A DNA stretch of 64,000 bases from UBA3102 sp964413055 (lineage in GTDB: Bacteria; Bacillota; Desulfotomaculia; Desulfotomaculales; Pelotomaculaceae), in NCBI GenBank assembly GCA_964413055.1, contig CAYPRB010000004.1, forward strand, positions 124,001-188,000, read 5' to 3'. Made by a program: the position numbers and the translations under genes. The notes under the pieces were generated by a model. That model was not told where the DNA came from. It saw nothing but the letters and a program-made list of their open reading frames with translations, and did not search any database. Each line of letters opens with the position of its first letter. Position 1 is the stretch's first letter. Below, in pieces: positions 26,282 through 34,403 of this stretch.

Positions 26282-26638
26282 TTGGCTAAGAAAATTTTGA
26301 TTGTGGATGATGCCGGCATGATGAGGATGATGATTAAAGAAATCCTCACCAAAAACGGTTATGAAGTTGCCGGGGAAGCCCGGAGCGTGCGGGAAGCGGT
26401 TGAAAAGTATGCGGTATTAAAGCCCGACCTGGTGACTATGGATGTTGCCATGCCCGATTTGAACGGCATTGACGGAGTAAAAGCCATTCGCCGCATCGAC
26501 CCGAATGCCAATATCATCATGTGCAGCGCTAAAAGTAACACGGTAATGGAGGCCATACGGGCAGGAGCAAAGGGATTTGTGGTAAAACCTTTCAAAGCGG
26601 CGCAAATAGTCAAAACTGTAACTAATGTTTTAGAGTAA
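26282..26638 (+). CDS. cheY: CheY-like response regulator
   Basis: 118-residue single receiver domain. The acidic pair is in ILIVDDAGMMRMMI, the phospho-acceptor Asp in LVTMDVAMPDLNG, Ser/Ala in IIMCSAKSN, and the switch lysine in FVVKPFKAAQIV. The N-terminal sequence ILIVDDAGMMRMMIKEIL is typical of Firmicute CheY. The TTG start at 26282 follows GAGGTGGGATC. Located between the chemoreceptor and cheA, so probably the motor-binding regulator for this pathway. Confidence 0.9.
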   Translation: MAKKILIVDDAGMMRMMIKEILTKNGYEVAGEARSVREAVEKYAVLKPDLVTMDVAMPDLNGIDGVKAIRRIDPNANIIMCSAKSNTVMEAIRAGAKGFVVKPFKAAQIVKTVTNVLE

Positions 26639-26669
26639 GGGTCGCGGTGGAAGTAAAGGATGTGTCTGA

Positions 26670-26969
26670 TTGAATATTTTGTTAATAGATGATGAACTGG
26701 ATAGTTTTAATAGTCTGGTTGCTGCTGTCGAACCTGCCGGCAATAAGTGTAAAAAGTTCAACTGTCCCGTGCAAGCACTGGAAACCTACCGGCAGCATCA
26801 AGATCTGTATGGTGTGGTCATTACTGATATGAAGATGCCCGGCATGAATGGTATTGAATTTTTAAAGCAGGCCCGTACACTGAATCCGGAAGCTAGGGTA
26901 ATCATCATCACCGGCTACGGAGATGTCGAGACGGCAATAACAGCGGTTAATAACGGTGCGTATGCTTGA
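26670..26969 (+). CDS. Response regulator receiver domain, truncated after beta-4/alpha-4
   Basis: 99 residues. The first four fifths of a receiver domain are intact (LLIDDELDS, VVITDMKMPGMNG, VIIITGYGDVETAITAV) but translation stops at NNGAYA, where intact relatives continue with a KP motif and helix alpha-5. The conserved lysine is therefore absent. A second short frame starting within the stop (26962) encodes what looks like the family's coiled C-terminus, so the gene has probably lost a segment of roughly 15-25 codons with a frame change. It could still act as a partner-binding domain. TTG start after AAAGGA. Confidence 0.75.
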   Translation: MNILLIDDELDSFNSLVAAVEPAGNKCKKFNCPVQALETYRQHQDLYGVVITDMKMPGMNGIEFLKQARTLNPEARVIIITGYGDVETAITAVNNGAYA

Positions 26970-27093
26970 AGGTGAAATCAATAATTTGAGAAGACAAAGA
27001 TTGGATTATGAATGCCTGGAAGCGGAATACCGGAAATTAAAACAGGCTTACGAGGACCTGCAAAAGTTGCTGCAAGGCGCGGCTGCCGAATGA
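26962..27093 (+). pseudogene. Coiled-coil tail fragment of the truncated response regulator
   Basis: 43-codon frame overlapping the preceding stop by 8 nt (ATGCTTGA). It encodes LEGEINNLRRQRLDYECLEA and KLKQAYEDLQKLL, a heptad-rich helix typical of the extension after the receiver domain in this kind of regulator. I read it as the displaced 3' end of the preceding gene. Translational coupling could still make it as a separate peptide. Confidence 0.55.
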
Positions 27094-27140
27094 TTTGGGT
27101 TAATATTAAAACTACATGTTAGATTAAGAGGAGCCTAGTT

Positions 27141-29390
27141 ATGTTTAATGGTGATATGGAAGAAAGGATGGAGTATATAAAGTATTTCGTAAACGACAGC
27201 AGGGAATTACTGGACGATGCGGAGCCGCAAATCATAGCCATGGAAGAAAAGGCCCTTTCTTCGGGAGAGGTCGACCGGGAAGTGCTCAATACCATCTTCC
27301 GTCTCTTCCATTCATTAAAGGGTTCGGCGTCTTTTCTGGACCTTCAGACCGTTACCAGGATTACGCACGAGGCAGAAACCTTGCTGGATCTTTTTCGGAA
27401 AGGACAGGCCGTTATAAACGGTAAACACGTGAACTTGCTCATTCGTACCAGTGATTTTATCAGAAAAATTTTAAACACGGTCGAAACCCAATTGAGTGAT
27501 GAAGAATATGCCGAGGGTGCCGGAGAGATCCTGGAGGATTATCAAAAATCCATCGACTTAATTACTAAAACTTCTGCGTCCCCAAACGGATTGGAGCAGG
27601 CTGGTTTTGATGAGCACATAATTACTGCAGAAATGAACCGGCGTTTTTTTGAGGAGGCTTCCGAACATCTCGATAAAACCGAAAAAATGCTGTTGGTACT
27701 GGAGAAATCGCCGGAAAACCTGGAATACGCGGACCAGGCTTTCCGGTCCCTGCATAGTTTTAAAGGCAATGCCGGTTTTTTTGGGTACCGGGAGTTGGAA
27801 GTCTTAAGCCACCATGCCGAGACCCTTTTAGACCGGATTAGAGAAGGTGAAAAAGCATGTGATTCCAAAGCGGTATCTTTTCTTTTAATTGCCGTGGACG
27901 CATTGAGGGAAGGGGCGGCCCGGGTGGAAAGTAGCGGTAAATTGGAAGTGCCCGGCATGAATGAGATTATCGCTCATTTGGACCGGTTGGCTGCTGAGCC
28001 GGGTGGTAATAACGGAGAAAAAGTATGTGGTGCGGATGAGTGCAATCCGGAACATGTCCCCAACGGTGGTTATGAAAAACCGGCAGAAAATGAAAATGAA
28101 GTTGCAGCACCTGCCACCCAAATTTTACGGCAGGTGCCTAAAACAGGGAATTCTGGTGGCGGTAACGGAGAGGGAACGGGGCCTTCCGGTGGTAGGAACA
28201 AGCAACCGTTGCCCGCACAGCAGGTAATCCGCGTGGATTTAGAAAAATTGGACCGGTTGTTGGACCTAGTGGGGGAATTGGTCATAGCGGAGGCCATGGT
28301 CGCCAATAACCAGGATCTCAAGGGCATGGAATTAGGCGGTTTTGAAAAGGCGGTACTCCAGCTCGATAAAATTACCAGGGACATTCAAGAAGTAGCCATG
28401 TCCATGCGGATGGTCCCGCTGGCCGGAACCTTTCGCAAGATGGTGCGCCTGGTACGTGACCTGACGCAAAAAGAAAGTAAAAAAGTAAATTTAGAAATTA
28501 TCGGTGAGGATACAGAAGTTGATAAAACCGTGATCGAACAAATATCCGACCCGCTGGTGCATCTTATCCGCAACGCGGTTGACCATGGAATTGAAAGCCC
28601 CGGGGAAAGAAGTTCCCTGGGTAAGCCCGAGACGGGTAAAGTGACCATCACAGCCAAACATGCCGCCGGAGACGTCTGGATTATCGTGGAAGATGACGGA
28701 AAAGGACTGGACCGGGAGAAAATATTGCGAAAAGGTATGGAACACGGCTTGATCAGGTCCGATGGATGGGATTTGAAGGACGAAGAAGTATGGGAGCTAA
28801 TCTTTGAACCCGGATTTTCAACTGCCGGTAAAATTACCAGCATATCGGGACGGGGCGTCGGAATGGACGTGGTAAAACGGAATATAGAAAAACTGGGCGG
28901 GAAAGTGAATGTCCGCAGTAAAACCGGTGCGGGGACCATGTTTGCCGTACGCATTCCCCTGACTCTGGCTATCATTGAAGGAATGGTGGTCAAAGTCGGT
29001 AACTGCCGGTATACCATCCCCATTGGTTCCATCAAGGAATCGATCCAGCCGGTAGCAGATCAGATAACCATGACGCCCGGCGACTTGGAAGTAGTCCGGA
29101 TCCGGGGTGAAATGCTGCCGGTGGTCCGCCTGCACGAGCTTTACAAAGTACCGCCTAAGTTTACGGACTTAACCGAAGGGATATTGATTGTGGTGGAAAA
29201 TAATGAGAAGAAAGGTTGTTTATTTGTTGACGAATTATTGGGCCAGCAGCAAGTCGTGATCAAGGGATTGTCCGGTTACCTGGGCCGGGTGAGAAGCATC
29301 TCCGGGTGTGCCATACTTGGCGATGGTGATGTCAGTATGATCTTGGACATTGCAGATTTGCTTAGCTCGATAGAAGTAGGGAGGCAGTGA
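27141..29390 (+). CDS. cheA: Chemotaxis histidine kinase CheA with two Hpt domains
   Basis: 749 residues. Two phosphotransfer domains: Hpt1 (about 1-130, His57 in LFHSLKGSASF) and Hpt2 (about 155-280, His205 in LHSFKGNAGFFG). An 80-residue flexible Gly/Glu/Pro-rich linker follows, with no recognisable P2 (CheY/CheB-docking) domain. Then the dimerisation helices (DRLLDLVGELVIAEAMV), the ATPase (LIRNAVDHGIE; DDGKGLD; GRGVGMDVV) and the C-terminal CheW-like P5. GAGGAGCC precedes the ATG. First gene of cheA-cheW-cheR-cheB. Confidence 0.96.
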   Translation: MFNGDMEERMEYIKYFVNDSRELLDDAEPQIIAMEEKALSSGEVDREVLNTIFRLFHSLKGSASFLDLQTVTRITHEAETLLDLFRKGQAVINGKHVNLLIRTSDFIRKILNTVETQLSDEEYAEGAGEILEDYQKSIDLITKTSASPNGLEQAGFDEHIITAEMNRRFFEEASEHLDKTEKMLLVLEKSPENLEYADQAFRSLHSFKGNAGFFGYRELEVLSHHAETLLDRIREGEKACDSKAVSFLLIAVDALREGAARVESSGKLEVPGMNEIIAHLDRLAAEPGGNNGEKVCGADECNPEHVPNGGYEKPAENENEVAAPATQILRQVPKTGNSGGGNGEGTGPSGGRNKQPLPAQQVIRVDLEKLDRLLDLVGELVIAEAMVANNQDLKGMELGGFEKAVLQLDKITRDIQEVAMSMRMVPLAGTFRKMVRLVRDLTQKESKKVNLEIIGEDTEVDKTVIEQISDPLVHLIRNAVDHGIESPGERSSLGKPETGKVTITAKHAAGDVWIIVEDDGKGLDREKILRKGMEHGLIRSDGWDLKDEEVWELIFEPGFSTAGKITSISGRGVGMDVVKRNIEKLGGKVNVRSKTGAGTMFAVRIPLTLAIIEGMVVKVGNCRYTIPIGSIKESIQPVADQITMTPGDLEVVRIRGEMLPVVRLHELYKVPPKFTDLTEGILIVVENNEKKGCLFVDELLGQQQVVIKGLSGYLGRVRSISGCAILGDGDVSMILDIADLLSSIEVGRQ

Positions 29391-29392
29391 TG

Positions 29393-29923
29393 ATGAATAC
29401 CAGAGAAAGGTTGGACGCGGAAATTCTTGAAGATAGTTTGGAAGATGAGGATACTCAGGAGGATAAGTTTCTTACGTTTATTTTAAATAAAGAAGAATAC
29501 GGCATTGAAATCCGGTACGTGACGGAGATAATCGGTATTCAAAATATCACCGGGGTGCCGGATATGCCGCCGTACATTAAGGGAGTTATTAACTTGCGGG
29601 GAAAAGTAATCCCGGTTATGGACGTACGGCTGCGCTTCGGCGCACCGGAGCGTCCCTACGATGACCGTACCTGCATTGTAGTAATAAATATTGACTACCA
29701 GTCCGTGGGTTTGATTGTGGACCGGGTATCGGAAGTGCTGGATATTCCTAAAAATGAAATTGAACCGCCGCCGAAGGTAAAAAAGGGTAACGAAAACCGG
29801 TACATTCAAGGTATGGGTAAAGTGGGAGAAAAGGTCAAGATTCTGCTTGACGCTCATAAATTGTTGTATGAGCAGTCTAAACTGTTTTTTGAGGGTGACG
29901 CGAAGGAAGATAGTATGCCGTGA
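29393..29923 (+). CDS. cheW: Chemotaxis coupling protein CheW
   Basis: About 176 residues; the SH3-like adaptor between receptors and CheA. It carries an acidic N-terminal extension (LEDSLEDEDTQEDK) before the CheW fold: FLTFILNKEEYGIEIRYVTEI, PDMPPYIKGVINLRGKVIPVMD, and VGLIVDRVSEVLD. Starts at 29387 (GTG), 29390 and 29393 (ATG) are all in frame; the last has the best spacing to GGGAGG. The gene touches the cheA stop, so translation is coupled. Confidence 0.95.
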   Translation: MNTRERLDAEILEDSLEDEDTQEDKFLTFILNKEEYGIEIRYVTEIIGIQNITGVPDMPPYIKGVINLRGKVIPVMDVRLRFGAPERPYDDRTCIVVINIDYQSVGLIVDRVSEVLDIPKNEIEPPPKVKKGNENRYIQGMGKVGEKVKILLDAHKLLYEQSKLFFEGDAKEDSMP

Positions 29924-30762
29924 ACCATACCATCCAGTTGACCGACGAAGAATTGAAACTGATTAGCAGGCTGATCTATAAGAAATTCGGGATTTTGCTG
30001 AGTGAGAAAAAACGCAATCTGATTATCGGGCGCCTGCAAAAAATTCTAAGAACGGGTGGATTTAAAAGCTTTAAAGAGTATTACGATTACGTGGTCCGGG
30101 ATTTGAGCGGCAAGGCACTGTTGACCATGGTTGACCAAATTTCTACCAATCACACTTTCTTTTTTCGGGAGAAACAACATTTCGATTTCTTTACCAGCGT
30201 GGTGCTGCCGCAGCTTTGTTTAAAGAACCGCACCCAGAAAATCAATATTTGGTGTGCGGGCTGTTCCTCCGGCGAAGAACCTTACAGCCTGGCTATAGCT
30301 CTTTACGATTTTTTCGGGGCTGACATTGTAAGTGCCGGAGATATCGGCATTCTAGCCACTGATATCTCCATCAGTGCTTTAAAAAGGGCCTTGGCCGGAG
30401 TTTATCCGGAAAGCGCCATGGCGCAGATGCCGCTTGCTTTCCGGCAGAAATATTTTACACCCGAAAAGGATGGCTGCTGGGCGGTCAGCCGTAAATTAAA
30501 AGAAATAGTGCTTTTCCGGCGCTTAAACCTGGTACAGGGGGAGTACCCTTTTAAGGGAAAGTTCCAGGCCATTTTTTGCCGCAACGTCATGATTTATTTT
30601 GACAGTGTGGTGCAACAGGCAGTTGTGGAACGTTTTTATCGTTACACCGAACCGGGCGGTTATCTTTTTGTTGGACACTCTGAGTCGCTTAACAGGATAA
30701 AATGTCTTTATAAATATGTGAAACCTTCTATATATCAGAAAGGAAATTCAAGAAGAGGTTAA
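29920..30762 (+). CDS. cheR: Chemotaxis protein methyltransferase CheR
   Basis: 280 residues. The N-terminal helical domain (about 1-85) is followed by the SAM-dependent core: STNHTFFFREKQHFDFF, IWCAGCSSGEEPYSLAIAL, ATDISISALKRA, IFCRNVMIYFD and GYLFVGHSES. It methylates receptor glutamates. The GTG start overlaps the cheW stop. This is the full-length receptor methyltransferase, distinct from the shorter CheR-like protein at 21295. Confidence 0.97.
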   Translation: MNHTIQLTDEELKLISRLIYKKFGILLSEKKRNLIIGRLQKILRTGGFKSFKEYYDYVVRDLSGKALLTMVDQISTNHTFFFREKQHFDFFTSVVLPQLCLKNRTQKINIWCAGCSSGEEPYSLAIALYDFFGADIVSAGDIGILATDISISALKRALAGVYPESAMAQMPLAFRQKYFTPEKDGCWAVSRKLKEIVLFRRLNLVQGEYPFKGKFQAIFCRNVMIYFDSVVQQAVVERFYRYTEPGGYLFVGHSESLNRIKCLYKYVKPSIYQKGNSRRG

Positions 30763-30768
30763 TATTCC

Positions 30769-31824
30769 ATGAAAAAGATAAAAGTTCTGGTAGTTGACGA
30801 TTCGGCGCTGGTCAGGGACATTCTTGCCCGGGGGCTGTCTTTGGACCCGGAGATTGAAGTGGTGGGAACAGCTTCCGACCCGTATGCGGCCCGTGACCAA
30901 ATAGTAAAGTTGAGGCCGCACGTACTGACGCTGGATGTGGAGATGCCCAGGATGGACGGGGTGGAGTTTTTACGGCGGCTCATGCCGCAGTACCCGTTGC
31001 CCGTGCTGGTGGTAAGCGCTCTGACCAAAAAAGGGGCGGCTATAACTATGTCCGCTCTGGAAGCTGGTGCCGTGGACGTGGTAACCAAACCCAGTACCAA
31101 TATTTCCCGCGGATTGAACGCGATGCTGTTGGAATTGCGGGAAAAAGTAAAAGTAGTTGCGAACGTTAATGTAAGTGCCTGGAAAATCAGGCGGCAGGGA
31201 GATGCGGTACACAGGCAGGTGCGAATTGACAGTAAAGCGTTGGCGGAATCCACAGATAAGGTGATCGCCATTGGGGCGTCCACCGGCGGGACAGAGGCCA
31301 TCCGGAGAATAATTCGGGATTTTCCCGCTGTAATGCCTGGAATCGTGGTGGTACAGCATATGCCAGCAGGATTTACCAGGCATTTTGCGGAAAGTTTAAA
31401 TAATATTTGCGCAATGGAAGTTAAAGAAGCTCAAACCGGGGACCGGGTTATGCCGGGAGTGGTATTGATTGCACCGGGCGGACGCCAAATGAATGTGCGC
31501 CGCTCGGGTGGTATCTATCTGGTGGACTGCCGGCCCGGTGAGAACGTCTGCGGGCATTGTCCTTCAGTGGAAGTATTATTTCGTTCGGTAGCAAAATATG
31601 CCGGGGCAAACGCGATTGGGGTCATGCTTACCGGTATGGGTAGGGACGGGGCGGAAGGAATGGCGGAAATGCGCCGGGTCGGAGCCCGCACCGTTGCCCA
31701 GGACGAAGCTACGTCGGTGGTTTTTGGCATGCCTAAAGCGGCCTATGAACAAGGTGGCGTAGAATACCTGCTGCCGCTGGAAATCATAGCATCCAAAATA
31801 GTAGGCCTGCTTGCAAAATTATAG
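30769..31824 (+). CDS. cheB: Chemotaxis response regulator protein-glutamate methylesterase CheB
   Basis: 351 residues: receiver domain (1-125; VLVVDDSALVRDIL, LDVEMPRMDGVEFLRRL), linker, then the methylesterase domain with the catalytic triad in IGASTGGTEAI (Ser), VVQHMPAGFTRHFAE (His) and LTGMGRDGAEGM (Asp). It opposes CheR and also deamidates receptors. 6 nt after cheR; ends the operon. No cheC or cheD is seen nearby. Confidence 0.97.
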   Translation: MKKIKVLVVDDSALVRDILARGLSLDPEIEVVGTASDPYAARDQIVKLRPHVLTLDVEMPRMDGVEFLRRLMPQYPLPVLVVSALTKKGAAITMSALEAGAVDVVTKPSTNISRGLNAMLLELREKVKVVANVNVSAWKIRRQGDAVHRQVRIDSKALAESTDKVIAIGASTGGTEAIRRIIRDFPAVMPGIVVVQHMPAGFTRHFAESLNNICAMEVKEAQTGDRVMPGVVLIAPGGRQMNVRRSGGIYLVDCRPGENVCGHCPSVEVLFRSVAKYAGANAIGVMLTGMGRDGAEGMAEMRRVGARTVAQDEATSVVFGMPKAAYEQGGVEYLLPLEIIASKIVGLLAKL

Positions 31825-31911
31825 TAAAACAGGCATATAATAAAAGGGTTTTCCTGCTGATTATAGAAAATAATAAATAAAAATAAATTAAGTGAAAGGC
31901 AGGTATTTTTT

Positions 31912-32544
31912 GTGCCTTTGCTTTGGCTCATCAGCATTATTTTGCTGCTTCCTTTGCTCTTATTCATATTATTTTTTCAGGTAGCAGCTTTTTCTTTTAC
32001 CAAATTAGGATTGTCACCTCTGGGTGCCGTTTTGCTATTTAGCCTGTGCTTGATGGGCGGATTAATCAATATTCCGGTTTCAAGACGTCGTTTCCGGGTT
32101 GAAAACAACCGGCTTTTTTCTTTTTTTTTCTATTACCCGCCCAGGGTGTACGAACAGGTTGTGGCCGTTAATGTCGGGGGCGCGGTGATTCCGGTTCTTT
32201 TCAGCCTCTTTCTGTTGTCAAGTACGCCTTTGGGGACCGTTTTAGTAGCGGTTACCGTAGTCACGGTGGTGGCAAAGATACTGTCCCGGCCCGTTCCGGG
32301 TGTGGGAATTTCATTGCCGGCGTTTATACCGCCGCTGGTGGCGGCGGCGGTATCCATGTTGATTGCCGGTGAAAACGCGGCACCCGTGGCTTATATCGCG
32401 GGGGTCTGGGGCACGCTTATCGGAGCGGATTTATTAAATCTACACCGGCTTCGTGAGGTTGGCGCCTACGTATTAAGCATCGGAGGGGCCGGAGTTTTTG
32501 ACGGTATTTTCCTGGTCGGGGTGGTGGCCGCGCTGCTGGCTTAG
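31912..32544 (+). CDS. DUF1614 family membrane protein
   Basis: 210-residue integral membrane protein with about six helices (first WLISIILLLPLLLFILFF). The FSFTKLGLSPLGAVLLFSL and INIPVSRR motifs and the GTWGTLIGADLLNL-like end (here GVWGTLIGADLLNL) identify the DUF1614 family. Function unknown. The GTG start at 31912 follows AAGGCAGG. It stands alone between cheB and the convergent spore-protein gene. Confidence 0.85.
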   Translation: MPLLWLISIILLLPLLLFILFFQVAAFSFTKLGLSPLGAVLLFSLCLMGGLINIPVSRRRFRVENNRLFSFFFYYPPRVYEQVVAVNVGGAVIPVLFSLFLLSSTPLGTVLVAVTVVTVVAKILSRPVPGVGISLPAFIPPLVAAAVSMLIAGENAAPVAYIAGVWGTLIGADLLNLHRLREVGAYVLSIGGAGVFDGIFLVGVVAALLA

Positions 32545-32566
32545 GAAGGAGAATGCATGCAGCCTT

Positions 32567-32857
32567 TTAGCCCTTGGGCATCATTTTATTTTTGTAGTTC
32601 CAGGCAAGTACCGCTTCTGCGAATTTGACCATTTTATGGGTCATATTGCCGCCGACGTTGCCGTTTAACCGGGAGGGCAATTCTCCCTTATCAATATAGT
32701 CATAGTCCGGAATTCCCAGTTCGGCAGCCATCTCATTTCTGAAATCTTCTAAGGCGGGTTCCACGTATGGTTGTAATTCTTTCGGGATCAGACCGGTAGA
32801 AATATTTTTGATCAGGTCTGGTGCAATATCATTCATAACCGCCAGATGATTTTCCAT
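32567..32857 (-). CDS. Alpha/beta-type small acid-soluble spore protein
   Basis: 96 residues. The C-terminal two thirds match alpha/beta-type SASP, the DNA-coating proteins of spores: ALEDFRNEMAAELGI (which holds the germination protease site region E-x-A-x-E), DYIDKGELPSRLNGNVGGNM and HKMVKFAEAVLA. The first 30 residues (NHLAVMNDIAPDLIKNISTG) form a longer N-terminus than usual. AAGGAGG lies 9 nt before the ATG. TATTATG at 32905-32911 reads CATAATA on the coding strand, close to a sigma-G -10 element, though no good -35 is seen. Confidence 0.82.
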   Translation of the reverse strand: MENHLAVMNDIAPDLIKNISTGLIPKELQPYVEPALEDFRNEMAAELGIPDYDYIDKGELPSRLNGNVGGNMTHKMVKFAEAVLAWNYKNKMMPKG

Positions 32858-32970
32858 GCAGATGCCTCCTTAAAATTATTATTTATTATTTGACGTTTAA
32901 AAAATATTATGTTGGGAATTATAAATAATTTTAAGAACTATTGGTATGTGAATGACCGGGAGGGAAACCA

Positions 32971-33210
32971 GTGATTAATTACGTTGCCAGGCAGCCTATT
33001 TTTGACCGGGAGCAAAAAGTTTTTGCTTATGAGTTGTTATACCGTTCCGGTTCCGTTAATTATTTTAACGGTCCGGATGGGACCGGGCCACGATCGAAGT
33101 GGTCACTGGAAAACCTGCAAAAAACGGCAGATAAATTAAACCTGGATGCGGGAGATACTGTTAAAGCTTATGTCGATGCACTGGAAATGGCCAATAACCT
33201 TTATTCCTGA
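32971..33210 (+). pseudogene. Remnant of a YuxH-type EAL-HDOD signalling protein
   Basis: 79 codons. The first 40 residues (VARQPIFDREQKVFAYELLYRSG...NYFNGPDG) are the start of a YuxH-like EAL-HDOD protein of about 400 residues; the last 35 (ADKLNLDAGDTVKAYVDALE...MANNLYS) look like that family's C-terminal end. The middle, holding the EAL and HDOD cores, is absent and the join is in frame. GGGAGGGAAACCA precedes the GTG, so it could still be translated. Internal deletion is inference from family architecture. Confidence 0.65.
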
Positions 33211-33231
33211 CAACCGCTAAAGCCGGATTAA

Positions 33232-34344
33232 TTAATGTTTTTTCTTACCTTTCAGTTTTATCCGTTTGAAAGCCGGTTGCATGACCGGAGGTTCTTTTAA
33301 GAAGCCGTATAGTAATCCGCCCAGCATTAGCAGTCCGGCATAACCCACAGCGGGATATAAGATTCTTACCAGGTTGGAAAACCCTAATTGGCTGGCCGCA
33401 AATGCGACCACGCCGGTTCCAATTACCAGCCATTTGAATCGCGCGCTTTCCTGTTGTGTGAATCTAATAATAAATCCGTACAGGCTGCCCACGGCAGTAG
33501 TATAAACTTCCAGCAGCAGTACGATGCTGTAGCCAAATTGAAATACCGGGGATATTTGTGAGGCAATATAGATCATGGGCACTTCGTAGCCGGAGATTGC
33601 CGGGATATTGGTGAGTAAGGCCAGTTGGATGGCTAAAGCACTAACGCCCAGGCCGATTCCTCCATAAAAAGCCCCTTTATTCAAAGTTTGCGGGTTTTGG
33701 GCTAATCTGCCCAGGGGGGCCAGGATGGCCACACTGAGCACCATGTTATACGACACGTAATTGACGGCGGACAGGGGCCAAAACGGTACGGGGGCCCGGG
33801 ACGGCTGGGCCCACTGCCTGACCGCGCCGAAATCTAAAGGCGTGTTGACCAGGGAGATGATGCTGATTCCCAGTACGGATACCAATAAAACCGGAACTAT
33901 GTAACTGATGGAATTTATCACACCGTGGACGCCCAACAAAACCGTAAATATGGTAATTCCAGTTATAATCAGGCTGCCGAACAGGTGCGACAGGCCGAAT
34001 TGTTCGGTAAAAATGGCACCGGCCCCGGCGGCCATTGCCGTTAAAGCGCCGAAGAGAAAAAATGTGATTACCGCGTCAATAACGCTTCCCAGCCAGCGCC
34101 CGCCGGCATGATTGATCACTTCCCGGTATGATTGGGCTTGTAAGCTGTTGCCCAATCTTAAAATGATTAACCCGAAAAAGCCGAACAACAATGTTACCAG
34201 CATTATAGCCGGTATTCCGTAAGCACCGAAGAAACCGAAAAACTGGAGTACTTCCTGACCGGAGGCAAAACCTGCCCCGACAACGGTTCCGATGTAAACC
34301 GCAGCTACTTTAAAAGTGGATAAATTATTTGTGTTTGTACTCAT
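33232..34344 (-). CDS. YkvI-like membrane transporter
   Basis: 370-residue integral membrane protein with about ten helices. The first helix region (FKVAAVYIGTVVGAGFASGQEVLQFF) has the broken-helix GxGFASGQE motif of the YkvI family, related to amino-acid/cation symporters of the APC superfamily. A basic C-terminus (KRIKLKGKKKH) follows the last helix. Substrate unknown. Same direction as comM and 59 nt downstream of it, possibly co-transcribed. Confidence 0.8.
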   Translation of the reverse strand: MSTNTNNLSTFKVAAVYIGTVVGAGFASGQEVLQFFGFFGAYGIPAIMLVTLLFGFFGLIILRLGNSLQAQSYREVINHAGGRWLGSVIDAVITFFLFGALTAMAAGAGAIFTEQFGLSHLFGSLIITGITIFTVLLGVHGVINSISYIVPVLLVSVLGISIISLVNTPLDFGAVRQWAQPSRAPVPFWPLSAVNYVSYNMVLSVAILAPLGRLAQNPQTLNKGAFYGGIGLGVSALAIQLALLTNIPAISGYEVPMIYIASQISPVFQFGYSIVLLLEVYTTAVGSLYGFIIRFTQQESARFKWLVIGTGVVAFAASQLGFSNLVRILYPAVGYAGLLMLGGLLYGFLKEPPVMQPAFKRIKLKGKKKH

Positions 34345-34403
34345 ACGGATATTATTTCAGAGAGGATGTTTTTTTATGTTGTCAGGATTTTTTATATGTT
34401 GCC

